A program made the translations under genes and the position numbers. Below are positions 53,014 to 61,770 of a stretch of DNA of 64,000 bases, in pieces (within the stretch, counting starts at the first letter, position 1; every line of letters starts with the position of its first letter). Under the pieces are notes generated by a model, which saw nothing but the letters and a program-made list of their open reading frames with translations, was not told the origin of the DNA and made no database searches. The stretch lies in NCBI GenBank assembly GCA_016720545.1, contig JADKKK010000034.1, positions 124,001 to 188,000 of the forward strand, read 5' to 3'. Origin of the DNA: Myxococcales bacterium. GTDB lineage: Bacteria; Myxococcota_A; Polyangia; Polyangiales; Polyangiaceae.

Positions 53014-54307
53014 TGGCGGCGCTCGCGGGCAGCTTGAGGTTGAGGGAGCTCGCCGAGCCGAAGAAGTTGGTCTTCAGGAGGTTCGCGAGCGGGCGGACTT
53101 TCAAGTAGAAATCGACGAACTGCGCCTCGGTGGCCTGCTGAAACGGGGGGAAGGCGTCGGCCGCGGCGAGCGCCGTCGCGAAGTGGGCGGCGAGGTCTCG
53201 CGCGAGACCGGGGTCGCCCACCGCGACGAGCCAGTCGTCGAAGCCGAGCCCCTCGCCCTCGGGACCGCAGCCCATGAACAGGCTCCGGAACCCGCGCAGG
53301 TTCGCGCGAACGTTCTCGACGTCGAGCCGCGCGAACGGGCTCTCGGGGATGGGCGGCGCGGTCTGGAAGCCGGCGTAGCTGCCGAGCTTGAGGTCCTTCA
53401 CCTGTAGCTCGGGGTAGAGCAGCGACCAGGCGACCACGTTCAGCGCCTCTTGCTCGCTGCCGTAGCCGTCCGCCGCGAGCAGCTTCGCCTTGAAGCTCTC
53501 GCCCGTTGGGGTCCACACGGCGTGCAGCGCGGCGGCCCGCGTCGACACGTCGCGCGCGACGGCGACGGCGTAGTCGCCCTTGGCCTTCGCGAGCGCGTCC
53601 GGCGACAGCGCGGCCCACGCCGCAGCGCCCGTGGAGGAGGGGGTGCACGAGGTGTCGCGCCCGGGGTAGTGCAGCGCGTATTCGATCGCGAAGAGGCCTC
53701 GCGCGCTCGGGAACACGAGGTCGAAGCCTTGCGCGTAGCCTCGCCCCGCGATCTGGGTCTCCACCTGGCACCGGCTCGTGTCCGGCCACGGGTGGACGTA
53801 CGCCCGCAGTCCGCGCCCATGGTATTTGTCGGTGACCTTCTCGGCGACGGGCCCGAACTGAAAGAGCTCGACCCCCGACCACGCGGCCATGGCCTGTCGG
53901 TAGGCGAGTTGCGCGAGCGCGCGGCTCTCGGAGGTGGCGTCCTTGGCGTCAGACGCGACCGTGAGGCTCAGCACGTGCGCGGCGTTCGCGAACGTGCACG
54001 CGTGCCACGCTGCGCAGTCGGCCGCGGCGCCGAGGAGCGCACGCTTCGAGAACGGCGCCGTCGTCGCCGGGCGCGCGCCGCACGCGAGCGGCCCCACGGG
54101 GAGCGCCGCGGCGTCCGGCGTGAGGCCGGCGTCGATGGGCGGCGGCAGCTCCGGCGTGGCTTGGGCTCCCCGCTTCGAGATCCCCGGGCGCGGGTCTTCG
54201 GTCGTGTGGCACGCGGCGAGCCCCGCGAGCCCCGCGAGGTGAAGCGCGCCCACGACGGCGAGCGTCCGAGACGCGCGCGCCGCGAGGCGGTGGCGGAGGG
54301 AGGTCAT
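53000..54307 (-). CDS. Imelysin-like (peptidase M75 superfamily) lipoprotein
   Basis: 435 residues. Lipobox LAAC near residue 35. Helical imelysin repeats follow, with the central element GLFAIEYALHY at the site of the family GxHxxE motif: the Gly and Glu remain but the His is Phe. Many Trp/Ala-rich helices (MAAWSGVELFQFGPV, AWAALSPDALAKAKGDY) and a C-terminal LLKTNFFGSAS end the domain. Imelysin-like lipoproteins take part in iron uptake in several bacteria. The gene overlaps the HTTM gene by 14 bp. ATG 54307 follows an in-frame GTG at 54322. Confidence 0.85.
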   Translation of the reverse strand: MTSLRHRLAARASRTLAVVGALHLAGLAGLAACHTTEDPRPGISKRGAQATPELPPPIDAGLTPDAAALPVGPLACGARPATTAPFSKRALLGAAADCAAWHACTFANAAHVLSLTVASDAKDATSESRALAQLAYRQAMAAWSGVELFQFGPVAEKVTDKYHGRGLRAYVHPWPDTSRCQVETQIAGRGYAQGFDLVFPSARGLFAIEYALHYPGRDTSCTPSSTGAAAWAALSPDALAKAKGDYAVAVARDVSTRAAALHAVWTPTGESFKAKLLAADGYGSEQEALNVVAWSLLYPELQVKDLKLGSYAGFQTAPPIPESPFARLDVENVRANLRGFRSLFMGCGPEGEGLGFDDWLVAVGDPGLARDLAAHFATALAAADAFPPFQQATEAQFVDFYLKVRPLANLLKTNFFGSASSLNLKLPASAASDTD

Positions 54308-54428
54308 GGGGCGGTGGCTCACGGTGCCTGCGTCTCTTCGTTCGTTCGCGCCTCGTCGTCAACCGCGTCGTCAACCGCGTCGTCGGTGGCGGACGACCCC
54401 GACGACCAGGTTCTGCGGGATCGACCCG

Positions 54429-55955
54429 TCAGTTGCCGACCTTGAGCGTCACGAGCAGCGCCGCGTCGTTCACGGTGCTCGCAGTCGCCGCGAGGCGCTT
54501 CTTGTCTGGGGAGAGCGCCACCTTGAAGAACGGCGCCGCGTGCGTGTACTGGAGCTTGCCGCCGGTGCCGAAGGCCGTGTCCAGCGCGCCGTTCTTCGTG
54601 AAGACGAAGACGCTGGCGAAGTCGTCGTAGCAGCCCACCTGCACCGTGCGATCGTCGGCGAGGACCACGAGATCCCGGCCATTGTCGCGGAACTTGCGCG
54701 CGCCCTTTCCGGCGGCCGGGTCCTTCTCGCTCTGCACGGCGAGCGCGCCGAGCTTGCCATACGACGGATCCAGGTTATCGCGCAGCAACCCGAACGACAC
54801 GAGGTCGTTCTCGAGCGTGGGGGTGTCGAGGTTCGACGCGCCGTAGCCGGTCGTCACATAGCGGCCGCCCGACTGCTTGATGACGCCGTACGCTTCCGCC
54901 GAGCCGCCCGAGGCCTGGAAAGGGTTGAACTTGGTCTGGCCCGGCGACGTCGTGCCGAAGCCAAAGGTCGCGTCGGGCGTGCCGTCGGCCTTCAGCCGAA
55001 GGAGCGCTACGCTCACGCCCGTCCCCGCGCCGAAGTCCGTGTAGCCTGCACTTAGAATCGTCCCGTCGGGCTCGACCATGCCGCGGCGGGCGTTGTCCGC
55101 GAGCGCCTTCCCGTCCACGTCGGCCGAGGTGGGCTTCCCGCCGTTGAAGGCCGGGTCGTTCGACAGATCGCTCGCGAGCAGGCGGGCCACCCAGCGGTCG
55201 GCGTCGGTGCGCTGCACGCCCGCGGCCACCACCGCGGGCGGCCCGGAGGCGAACACGACGATCTTCTCCGCGGCGCCGGAGCTGTCGAGCGCGAGCCCCC
55301 ACGACCCGTACGCGGGCGTCGCGCCGGCGACCGGCCAGTTCGGGAAGTCGGCGTCCTCCCATCCAAACACGAGCGCGCGAGGCGCGCCGAACGAGTACAC
55401 CCCGCCCGCGTCCTTCGTGAGCTTGGCGAGCCAGACCTTGCCGCCCGAGACGGCGTGCACGACGAAGCTGCCGTCCTTCAGCGCCAAGAGGTCGTACGAC
55501 GTCTCGTCGCCGGGGATGGCCACGGTGACGACGCCGTTGGTGCCGAACGTGGGGTCGGGCCGGTTGGTGGTCTTGTCGATGCGCCACACGGCGAGCTGGC
55601 GGTCGCCCGCCACCAAGGTCGCGCCCGAGACATAGAGGTGGCCATCGGCGCCCCACACGAGGCCGTACGGGTTCAGCGCGCCCGTGAGCGGCTGCGACGA
55701 CTCGGCGGCGATGGGCGCGGGAGGCGGCGCCGCGTCCGGTGGAGGGGCGCCATCGGGCGGCGAGGCATCGGCGGTCGAGGAGCCCGTGGATGACGTCGTG
55801 GTCGTCGCGGTCGCGCTCGGCGCCGCGTCGGGCGCCCCCGCGTCGGCCGGAGCCCCGGCCGTGTCGCCGCACGCGAGGAGACTCAGAGGGCCAGCGCCCA
55901 GGGCCACGAGGGCGAGCGCGAGGCCAGAGAGCGCGCGTGAAGTTGAGGTGTTCAT
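54429..55955 (-). CDS. Delta-60-repeat beta-propeller lipoprotein
   Basis: 508 residues. Lipobox LLAC near residue 30, followed by a Ser/Thr/Pro/Ala linker to about 90. The rest shows delta-60-type propeller repeats: DPTFGTNGVVTVAIPGDE, DGTPDATFGFGT and GALDTAFGTGGKLQYT, each with the (F/L)D-x-(S/T)FG-x-x-G core. ATG 55955 has GGACG close by; the longer frame upstream is rejected. It lies 121 nt before the imelysin gene and carries an upstream palindrome, so it is the likely first gene of the metal-uptake-like cluster. Confidence 0.86.
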   Translation of the reverse strand: MNTSTSRALSGLALALVALGAGPLSLLACGDTAGAPADAGAPDAAPSATATTTTSSTGSSTADASPPDGAPPPDAAPPPAPIAAESSQPLTGALNPYGLVWGADGHLYVSGATLVAGDRQLAVWRIDKTTNRPDPTFGTNGVVTVAIPGDETSYDLLALKDGSFVVHAVSGGKVWLAKLTKDAGGVYSFGAPRALVFGWEDADFPNWPVAGATPAYGSWGLALDSSGAAEKIVVFASGPPAVVAAGVQRTDADRWVARLLASDLSNDPAFNGGKPTSADVDGKALADNARRGMVEPDGTILSAGYTDFGAGTGVSVALLRLKADGTPDATFGFGTTSPGQTKFNPFQASGGSAEAYGVIKQSGGRYVTTGYGASNLDTPTLENDLVSFGLLRDNLDPSYGKLGALAVQSEKDPAAGKGARKFRDNGRDLVVLADDRTVQVGCYDDFASVFVFTKNGALDTAFGTGGKLQYTHAAPFFKVALSPDKKRLAATASTVNDAALLVTLKVGN

Positions 55956-56004
55956 CGTCCTGAAACGTCCTTCTGGGCGGATGCCCGTCTGCCAAGACGG
56001 TTGT

Positions 56005-56038
56005 AGCTTATCGATGCCGCCAATGAAAGTCGCTTTCA
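56005..56038 (-). promoter_or_regulatory. Operator and -10 candidate upstream of the propeller/imelysin/HTTM/TonB cluster
   Basis: A perfect palindrome TGAAAG-TCG-CTTTCA (56024-56038) lies in an AT-rich island 69-83 nt before the ATG of the propeller gene. TAAGCT (56005-56010, minus strand) is 13 nt from it, so a repressor at the palindrome would cover the -35 region. The repeat is not a canonical Fur box; the regulator is unknown. Confidence 0.5.
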
Positions 56039-56199
56039 ACAACGAGCCTAATCTTTTCCGATCCTGCCTCGGCTCAGGCGCCCGTCGCCGCCGCGGACGC
56101 CTCGCCGAAAAGAGCCGTAACATCGCGCGCGCGCGTCGCTCTTGACATTCGGGCCGCGTCAGGCGAGAGAAGCGTTCGTGACTCGCGGCGACGCGCGTC

Positions 56200-56272
56200 G
56201 CCCAGGTAGCTCAGTTGGTAGAGCAGGGGATTGAAAATCCCCGTGTCGGCGGTTCGATTCCGTCCCTGGGCA
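56200..56272 (+). tRNA. tRNA-Phe (GAA)
   Basis: Complete cloverleaf: GCCCAGG/CCTGGGC acceptor, GCTC-AGTTGGTA-GAGC D arm, GGGGA-TTGAAAA-TCCCC anticodon arm (anticodon GAA), GGCGG-TTCGATT-CCGTC T arm, discriminator A. No encoded CCA. A TTGACA at 56142-56147 lies 52 nt upstream, without a convincing -10. Confidence 0.96.
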
Positions 56273-56470
56273 CTTCTCGGAGCAGCCCGGCATCTCGCCT
56301 CCGGCGGCAGCGGCCCGAACTGACGATTCACCCTCCGTCGAGGCTCACGAGCCGTAGCCCGTCACGGGCGGGACACGAGCTTCCCCGACAACACCGGTCT
56401 GGTGCTCCCGTCGCGCGAGAGCCCAGCCGGCCCCACCCTCCGCATCTCGGTCCCTGAACCGCCGAGCCCC

Positions 56471-58234
56471 TCAGACCTTTCGGCGCGCCCGGCGCCGCCC
56501 GCGCCACGCCACGAACGCGACGAAGGGCCACGCGAGGGTCCCGCCCGAGCCCACGGCCGAGCCCACGTCGCACCCTCCGCAGCCCTGCTTCTTCGGCGCG
56601 TTGGCGTCGGCCGAGGGGCCGCCAGCGTCCACGGCAGGGCTCCCCGCGTCGACCGCCGGGACCGGCGTGGGCCCCGGAGCGCTTGAGCCGCTCGGCCCCA
56701 CCCCCGACACGAGGGCGCCCGCCGCCGCGACCCCGAGCTCCGGCGCGTCGCTGCGAAGGAAAGATGCAAGTTGCATGTTTCGGGGTGCGAACGCGAGCCC
56801 CTGCGCGGGCTTTGGGCGCGTGTCGCCTTCGATCCCCGCGGGGGGGCCTCCCCAGCGACCGCGGACGGGGTTCGCGCAGGCGATGGGGCCGGTCCACGGG
56901 TGACGGACGGCGTAGCGAGCCTGGAAGTTGTTGGCGTAGTCGCTCGGGCGCGAGCGCTCCTCGAGCTTTCCGTTGGTCCCCATGAACTCGCGTCCACCCA
57001 TGATGGCGGGCGCCGCGCGGAACACGAGGTCTTCGCCGAGCGACTCCTTCGTATACCGAGCGTGGAGGCGCGTGATCACGAAGCCGCTCGGCATGAAGCG
57101 CGGCCCACGCATAGGCCCTCCGGGCCGCCGCGGGCTCGGCGTCGCGCCCGGGCTGGGCTTGCCAGGGAGCGCGCCGGGCCGCGTGGGTGGAGGCGGCACG
57201 GGCGCGATCGGGCCATCGGAGTCGGCCGGGGCGAGGGCGTCGGCGCCCAACGTCGCGAGCTCGTTGTAGGTGAGCGCCGGCAGCGGGCACGGATCGCAGG
57301 TGGACGCGTCCCACGAGTACTCGGTGACGACGGCCCGCGGGTTCTTCTCGAGCGTCCGGTCGAAGAGCGCCGTGTAGAACGAGCCGAAGGACGACTTCGC
57401 GTTCTCCGCGACGTCGAGGTTGGTGGGGATGGTGACGTTCGGGTAGTTCGCGACCTCGTAGCGGGTGTTCTTCGCGAGCACGTGAACGATGAGGTCCTGA
57501 GGGCCGTTCGCGTTCATCAAGCCGAGGCGCACGGGGAGCGCGAACTTGTCGGAGTCGTAGTGAAACCGAAGGGGCGAGAGGTTCGCCATGCCGCGCTCGA
57601 ACTTCACCTTCGTGGCGTCGACCTTCGCGACGAAGAACTTGCTGCCCTGCTGCACATAGGGGCGGAAGTAGGGCTCTGCGCCCGGGGGGATCGAGTACTT
57701 CTCGCGCCGCAGCCACATGTCGAGCCCGCCCGCGTCCTTCGCCGACAGAATGACGATCTCGTATTCGCCCACCATGAACTGGGCCTCCACGGTGACGCCG
57801 AGATCCGCCGAGCGGCGCGGCCCCGCCGCCGCCGGGGGCGCGGGTCTCGGCATTCCCCGGGCGCGCTCCTCGTGGCGCATGCGATCGACCTCGCACGGAT
57901 CGCGCTCCCAGTATTCGACGAGCCTTGGCGCCGCGAGCTTGTCGAGCTTGTCGAAGATCTCCTTCGGGAGAGTCTTGACGTTCTCCTTCTGGAGAATGAC
58001 GGGGACGGGGACGACGAGCGCGAAGTTCTCCGCGGGCCCTTCGTAGTTGTTCTGCATCGAGAGCACGGTCCGCGTGCCCTCGCGCATGAGGGCGACCTGC
58101 GTCGCGTTGTTGAAGAGCTTCGCGTCGGCCCCGCCGACGTAGAACCCGCAGAACGCGTCAGCGTCCTTCGGGAGCGCGAGCGTCGCGAGCGCGACCAGCG
58201 CGGCGGCGGCACATGGGACGGAAGGCTTCTTCAT
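56471..58234 (-). CDS. DUF2330 protein with MYXO-CTERM-like C-terminus
   Basis: 587 residues. Signal peptide ends near ADAFCGF, where DUF2330 begins; the FCGFYV start and the YEGPAENFALVVPVP segment (MQNNYEGPAENF) are typical of this family of myxobacterial envelope proteins. A Pro-rich insertion lies at about 370-410. The last ~40 residues have GCGGCDVG, a hydrophobic helix with Trp and a basic end RRRARRKV, fitting a MYXO-CTERM sorting signal. ATG 58234 with GGAG 6 nt upstream; a longer frame to 58303 is basic and not signal-like. No function is established. Confidence 0.88.
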   Translation of the reverse strand: MKKPSVPCAAAALVALATLALPKDADAFCGFYVGGADAKLFNNATQVALMREGTRTVLSMQNNYEGPAENFALVVPVPVILQKENVKTLPKEIFDKLDKLAAPRLVEYWERDPCEVDRMRHEERARGMPRPAPPAAAGPRRSADLGVTVEAQFMVGEYEIVILSAKDAGGLDMWLRREKYSIPPGAEPYFRPYVQQGSKFFVAKVDATKVKFERGMANLSPLRFHYDSDKFALPVRLGLMNANGPQDLIVHVLAKNTRYEVANYPNVTIPTNLDVAENAKSSFGSFYTALFDRTLEKNPRAVVTEYSWDASTCDPCPLPALTYNELATLGADALAPADSDGPIAPVPPPPTRPGALPGKPSPGATPSPRRPGGPMRGPRFMPSGFVITRLHARYTKESLGEDLVFRAAPAIMGGREFMGTNGKLEERSRPSDYANNFQARYAVRHPWTGPIACANPVRGRWGGPPAGIEGDTRPKPAQGLAFAPRNMQLASFLRSDAPELGVAAAGALVSGVGPSGSSAPGPTPVPAVDAGSPAVDAGGPSADANAPKKQGCGGCDVGSAVGSGGTLAWPFVAFVAWRGRRRARRKV

Positions 58235-58997
58235 CGGGGCTCCAATCGGCGGAGACGAGCGCCTCCGCGCGACGATTGGACGACGGGACGCGGCCCAGCG
58301 CAAGGGGCCAGCGCGCTCGAAATTTCGCAGCCCGTTGATCTACTCCCGTCGGTCCGTCGCCGCCGCATCCCGACCTCCTTCGTTGCGCTCCTGCGGTGCG
58401 CGCTCACAAAGAGAACGAGGCTCCGCGCGCTCCTCGGACGCGGCGGGTCGCGCGCACGACGGCAGGCCTCGGTCCGTGAATCGACGAGCCCGGACACTTC
58501 ATGAGGTCTCCGCGCGAGCCGCCCGGTCCTCTTGCGGCAGCGCGTACTGCGCGCGTCGGTCCTGCGGAGTACGGACAGAACGCTTCGGTCCTGCGGTGCG
58601 GAGCGCGAGCCGTTCGCGGCGGCCTCGGGTGCCCGTCGCGCGAACCCATCTCGACCGTCCGCGGGCCGAGGGGAGCCGTAGACGCAGCTCGCCAGGAGAG
58701 CACGGGCAGGCAACGCGCGCTCAAGGTAGTGCAGCCCTCGCGGGACGACGACGCGGCGCGCGCGCACGAGGCGAAGGCCGGCGGCGGGGCGGACGCGCGG
58801 GTGGACGCGTGCGCGTTCAGGGTGAACCCGCTCGGGGGCACCTCCGAACCGCGAAGAACCCGCCAAGCTTGCGGAAGCCGGCGCTGATCGGCTTGGCACG
58901 GCCCTCGCTAGAGGCATCGCGTTCACCGCCGGGCACCGCCGATCGTCATTCCGACGTGGGGGGCCGCGGAGCTCGACAGGATCCCGGAGGACTCAAC
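58235..58997. other. 763-bp interval without a recognised gene
   Basis: The interval separates the divergent DUF2330 gene and a lipoprotein gene. Several long frames stay open because of GC content. One, 58404-58841 on the minus strand, has G or C at every third position over about its first 37 codons, which is more than the local composition explains, but its product (Ser/Ala/Pro/Arg-rich) resembles nothing I know. An imperfect direct repeat with core CGGTCCTGCGG occurs near 58556 and 58587. No RNA fold or promoter is clear. Confidence 0.6.
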
Positions 58998-59810
58998 ATG
59001 AAGACCCTGACCGCCGCCGCCGCTGTTTCGTTGCTCGCCCTGCTCGCCTCCGCGTGTTCCTTGAGCACGGAAGACGAGCTCACCGCCGACGAAGAGTCGG
59101 CCACGGTCTCGTCTGCGCTCGACACCGGGATGAGCGCGTCCGAGCTGGAGAACCTCACCTCCGCCGACGCCTCGCTCGCCGCGCGTTCGCTCGCGGCCGG
59201 CGAGACGAAGGACTGCAAGACCCGAACGCTGGACGCCGAGAAGCCCAACGTCGTGCACGTGAAGCTGACCCACTGCTCCGGGCGCTTCGGCCGGCGCGTC
59301 GTCGACGGGGACATCACGGTCACGTTCACGGCGAACGCCGATGGCTCTCTCCACGCGGAGCACGTCAGCGACAGCCTCACCATCGACGGGCGCCCCGCGA
59401 CCCGCGTGGTCTCGGCAGACATCACGTTCACGGCCGAGGGGCGACGCGTCGTGCGCCGCGCCACGAAGACGGGGACGAACGCCCGCGGCCACGCCTTCAC
59501 GCGGAGGTCCGAGGAGGTCGTCTTGGTCGACCGCGCGAGCCGCTGCCGCACCATCAACGGGGCCGGCGTCGCGAACTTCGAGAGCGGCCGGATCGTCGAG
59601 TCCAAGATCACCGACCTCCGCCTCTGCGAGGACGCGGCGGGCGTCGACCTCTGCCCGACCGGCGTGGTCGCGCACAGCAACGCCTCCGCGAACAAGCAGG
59701 TGACGCAACGCTTCGACGGCTCCTCCACCGCGCAGGTGGAGATCGTGCGTCCGAAGGGCAATGAGACCCGCACCTGGTCGCTCGACTGCGCTCCGCTCGC
59801 CGCGCAGTAG
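58998..59810 (+). CDS. Hypothetical lipoprotein
   Basis: 270 residues. Lipobox LLASAC at residues 15-20. An acidic linker (STEDELTADEESATVSS) precedes a beta-rich domain with two Cys pairs (KDCKTRTLD...HCSGRFGRR and SRCRTINGAG...LRLCED). The alternating strands resemble the many small uncharacterised lipoproteins of the group; no family is recognised. ATG 58998 with GGAGG 7 nt upstream. A degenerate cyclase fragment follows immediately after its stop. Confidence 0.84.
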   Translation: MKTLTAAAAVSLLALLASACSLSTEDELTADEESATVSSALDTGMSASELENLTSADASLAARSLAAGETKDCKTRTLDAEKPNVVHVKLTHCSGRFGRRVVDGDITVTFTANADGSLHAEHVSDSLTIDGRPATRVVSADITFTAEGRRVVRRATKTGTNARGHAFTRRSEEVVLVDRASRCRTINGAGVANFESGRIVESKITDLRLCEDAAGVDLCPTGVVAHSNASANKQVTQRFDGSSTAQVEIVRPKGNETRTWSLDCAPLAAQ

Positions 59811-59813
59811 GAG

Positions 59814-60001
59814 CCTACCACGCGGCGCTGGCGGAGATCGCGGTAGTCGAGCCCATCCCCACGATCCCCACGGCTTCGCCGCCCGGGCCGGGGTCCACTT
59901 CGGCTCGGTGATCCTCGGCGAGGACCCGCCGTCGGGCGAGCCGCGGGGCGCCAAGCCGCTCGAGGTCGAAGGGGCACGAGGCTCCCTGAGCGGTGCGCGC
60001 G
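59814..60001 (+). pseudogene. Remnant of a class III cyclase C-terminal region
   Basis: In one frame YHAALAEIA (from 59814) and, after a frameshift, GFAARAGVHFGSVIL and RGAKPLEVEGARGSL (59872-60001) follow the order of the RAGVHxGxVxLxEN...ARGAKPLEVEGLAKP segment common in myxobacterial cyclase/kinase-cyclase proteins. No catalytic motifs upstream remain and the lipoprotein gene interrupts the rest, so this looks like a decayed end fragment. The match is from memory of the family pattern. Confidence 0.45.
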
Positions 60002-60186
60002 TCGGACGACCCCTCCGTCGGGCGAAGCAGCCGATCGAGTCGCCGCGTCGTGCGCCGCTCGCGCGCGAGTCCACGCACCCGCGTGCGGCGTGCGCGGAGG
60101 TCCACGACGTCGAATCGACACCTCCGCGCGCCCGGTTCGAGCGGCCGTTCCCGGGACTCGGCGCCGCGGCGGCGCTCCCGCCCGGC

Positions 60187-60215
60187 TTGCCAGCGAGCGT
60201 GCCTCGGACTAACCT
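60187..60215 (+). promoter_or_regulatory. Candidate leaderless promoter
   Basis: TTGCCA (60187-60192, five of six to TTGACA), 17-nt spacer, TAACCT (60210-60215), then 6 nt to ATG 60222. No SD sequence is present. Same geometry as at 41846 and 35550. Confidence 0.55.
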
Positions 60216-60221
60216 CTCAAG

Positions 60222-61712
60222 ATGACGGTGGTGCAGGGTCGTGGGCTCTCGGCTCGCTTGCTGGCGGTGGCGCTGCTCGCCTCCCCCACCGCCTGCGGTG
60301 GCTCCACGGAGCAGCCCACGCCCTTTCAGCCGGCCGGTGCGCTCGATCCCGAGCTCGCTGCCCTCGGCCTGGACATCGGGGCCGACGAGCTCGTCGGGGA
60401 TGAAGCCGCGAGCGAGGCCGAGCACGACGCGCTCGCTTGGCCCGAGGGCTCGGAGCCTCAAGAGGAAGGCTCATCCCCTGACGACTTGCTGGACACCGCG
60501 CCGCTCGACCCGAACATTCCAGACGAGCTCCCGGCGCCCCCGCCGGACCTAGGGCAGGAGTCGGGCCCGGGCTTTCAGTCACTGGGGCTCCTCGATGCCC
60601 CGATCGGCGCGGGCCGCACGTGGTGGAGTCGCGCGTACTCCTGCGCGCGAAACCCCCTCCGCGCGGCGTGCGTGTGCCGAGGGTCGCTCTACAACTGCCA
60701 ATTCCCGAACAACCAACCCGGCCGCAATCGGTACTTGCCCCCCGCGGCCATTCGCGCGCTGCGCGCTGTGACCGGACCGAAGGCTCGCGTCGAGATCATC
60801 GAGAAGGTCGGGAAGTGGGGAGTCGAGACCGACACCCCCATCTACGACGGCGCGGGTCATGCAAGAGGCAGAGTGTTCGGCGCCTGCTACTCCTTCGCGG
60901 GCGGAGAGGTCCGCAAGGACGAGCGCGGGCACCCGTGCGTGAAGGTGAATTTCGGCCAGCTCAAGGTCATGCAGGTCGACGGCTCGAGCGAGCGGCGCCA
61001 GTACGTCTATGCGTTCGACGTGACCATCTCGCCCTCGCCGCGCCCGGGGAACGCCGGCGGGTCCTCATGGATCCCGGCCGCGAGCATCCGCGAGAGCGCC
61101 TTCCAGCGGTACGACACGCCGCCCCGCGGGAGCCCATCGTTCGCCACCACCGAGTACGTCGTGAAGTCGGCGAGCGACTACGGGTGCACGCAAGACGGCT
61201 ACGACTCGACGCGTTGCCTGCCCCCGTGGGCGCAGCTCAAGATTCGCCCTCGAAGTGGGCCCCTCGTGAGCGAGAAGGCGCGCGACTACATGCTGCGCGA
61301 CGGCAACACTCTGAACCTCGCCTACCAGACGCCGCTCCTCGGCGGCGCCGCCACCGACACCTTCCTGGTCGCGCCCTCCTCGCTCGCTTTTCAGCGCGTT
61401 CGGAGCATCGATCCCGATCGTCGCACGTTGCTCCGCATCTCGCTCTTCGAGCTGAACGGGGTGCGCCCGGTGCGGACCATGATCTTCGTCTTCGGGCGCG
61501 TCGAGGGTCGCTACGGATGGGTGGCCGCCGAAGCGCTGAAGAGGGGCCGCGTGGCGGCGAGCGCGCTGTGCGCCGGCCGGTCGAACGGCGCCGCGTGTGA
61601 TCTCGCGGGGACCGGATGGATCACCTGCCGCGACCAACGAATCGTGGGAGCCCAGGCTTGCACGGCTGGCCAGCGGTGTGTCGTCACGTCGGGTATTTCG
61701 CAGTGCCGATGA
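60222..61712 (+). CDS. Hypothetical secreted lipoprotein with disulphide-rich core
   Basis: 496 residues. Lipobox TAC(G) near residue 25, then a long acidic linker (about 26-110). The core has ten or more Cys in pairs (SCARNPLRAACVCRGS, YNCQFPN, CTQDGYDSTRC, CDLAGTG, CRDQ, QACTAGQRC) and beta-rich segments with repeated Tyr/Val/Gly. I recognise no enzyme motif. Unlike most lipoproteins here it is long and carries its own promoter candidate. It could be a surface adhesin or enzyme of unknown type. Confidence 0.84.
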   Translation: MTVVQGRGLSARLLAVALLASPTACGGSTEQPTPFQPAGALDPELAALGLDIGADELVGDEAASEAEHDALAWPEGSEPQEEGSSPDDLLDTAPLDPNIPDELPAPPPDLGQESGPGFQSLGLLDAPIGAGRTWWSRAYSCARNPLRAACVCRGSLYNCQFPNNQPGRNRYLPPAAIRALRAVTGPKARVEIIEKVGKWGVETDTPIYDGAGHARGRVFGACYSFAGGEVRKDERGHPCVKVNFGQLKVMQVDGSSERRQYVYAFDVTISPSPRPGNAGGSSWIPAASIRESAFQRYDTPPRGSPSFATTEYVVKSASDYGCTQDGYDSTRCLPPWAQLKIRPRSGPLVSEKARDYMLRDGNTLNLAYQTPLLGGAATDTFLVAPSSLAFQRVRSIDPDRRTLLRISLFELNGVRPVRTMIFVFGRVEGRYGWVAAEALKRGRVAASALCAGRSNGAACDLAGTGWITCRDQRIVGAQACTAGQRCVVTSGISQCR

Positions 61713-61770
61713 TCGAGATGTGCCGCTGTCCCAGGGCTCTCGCCGGGGCGCTTAGCGCCAGCGAGGCCAG

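Noticed and set aside
56142..56147. TTGACA as the -35 of tRNA-Phe
   Set aside because: No acceptable -10 follows at 15-19 nt, so only the hexamer is present.
56074..56331. Minus-strand frame reading GRNRTADTGIFNPLLYQLSYLG
   Set aside because: It is the antisense of tRNA-Phe, a well-known spurious annotation, so it is not a gene.
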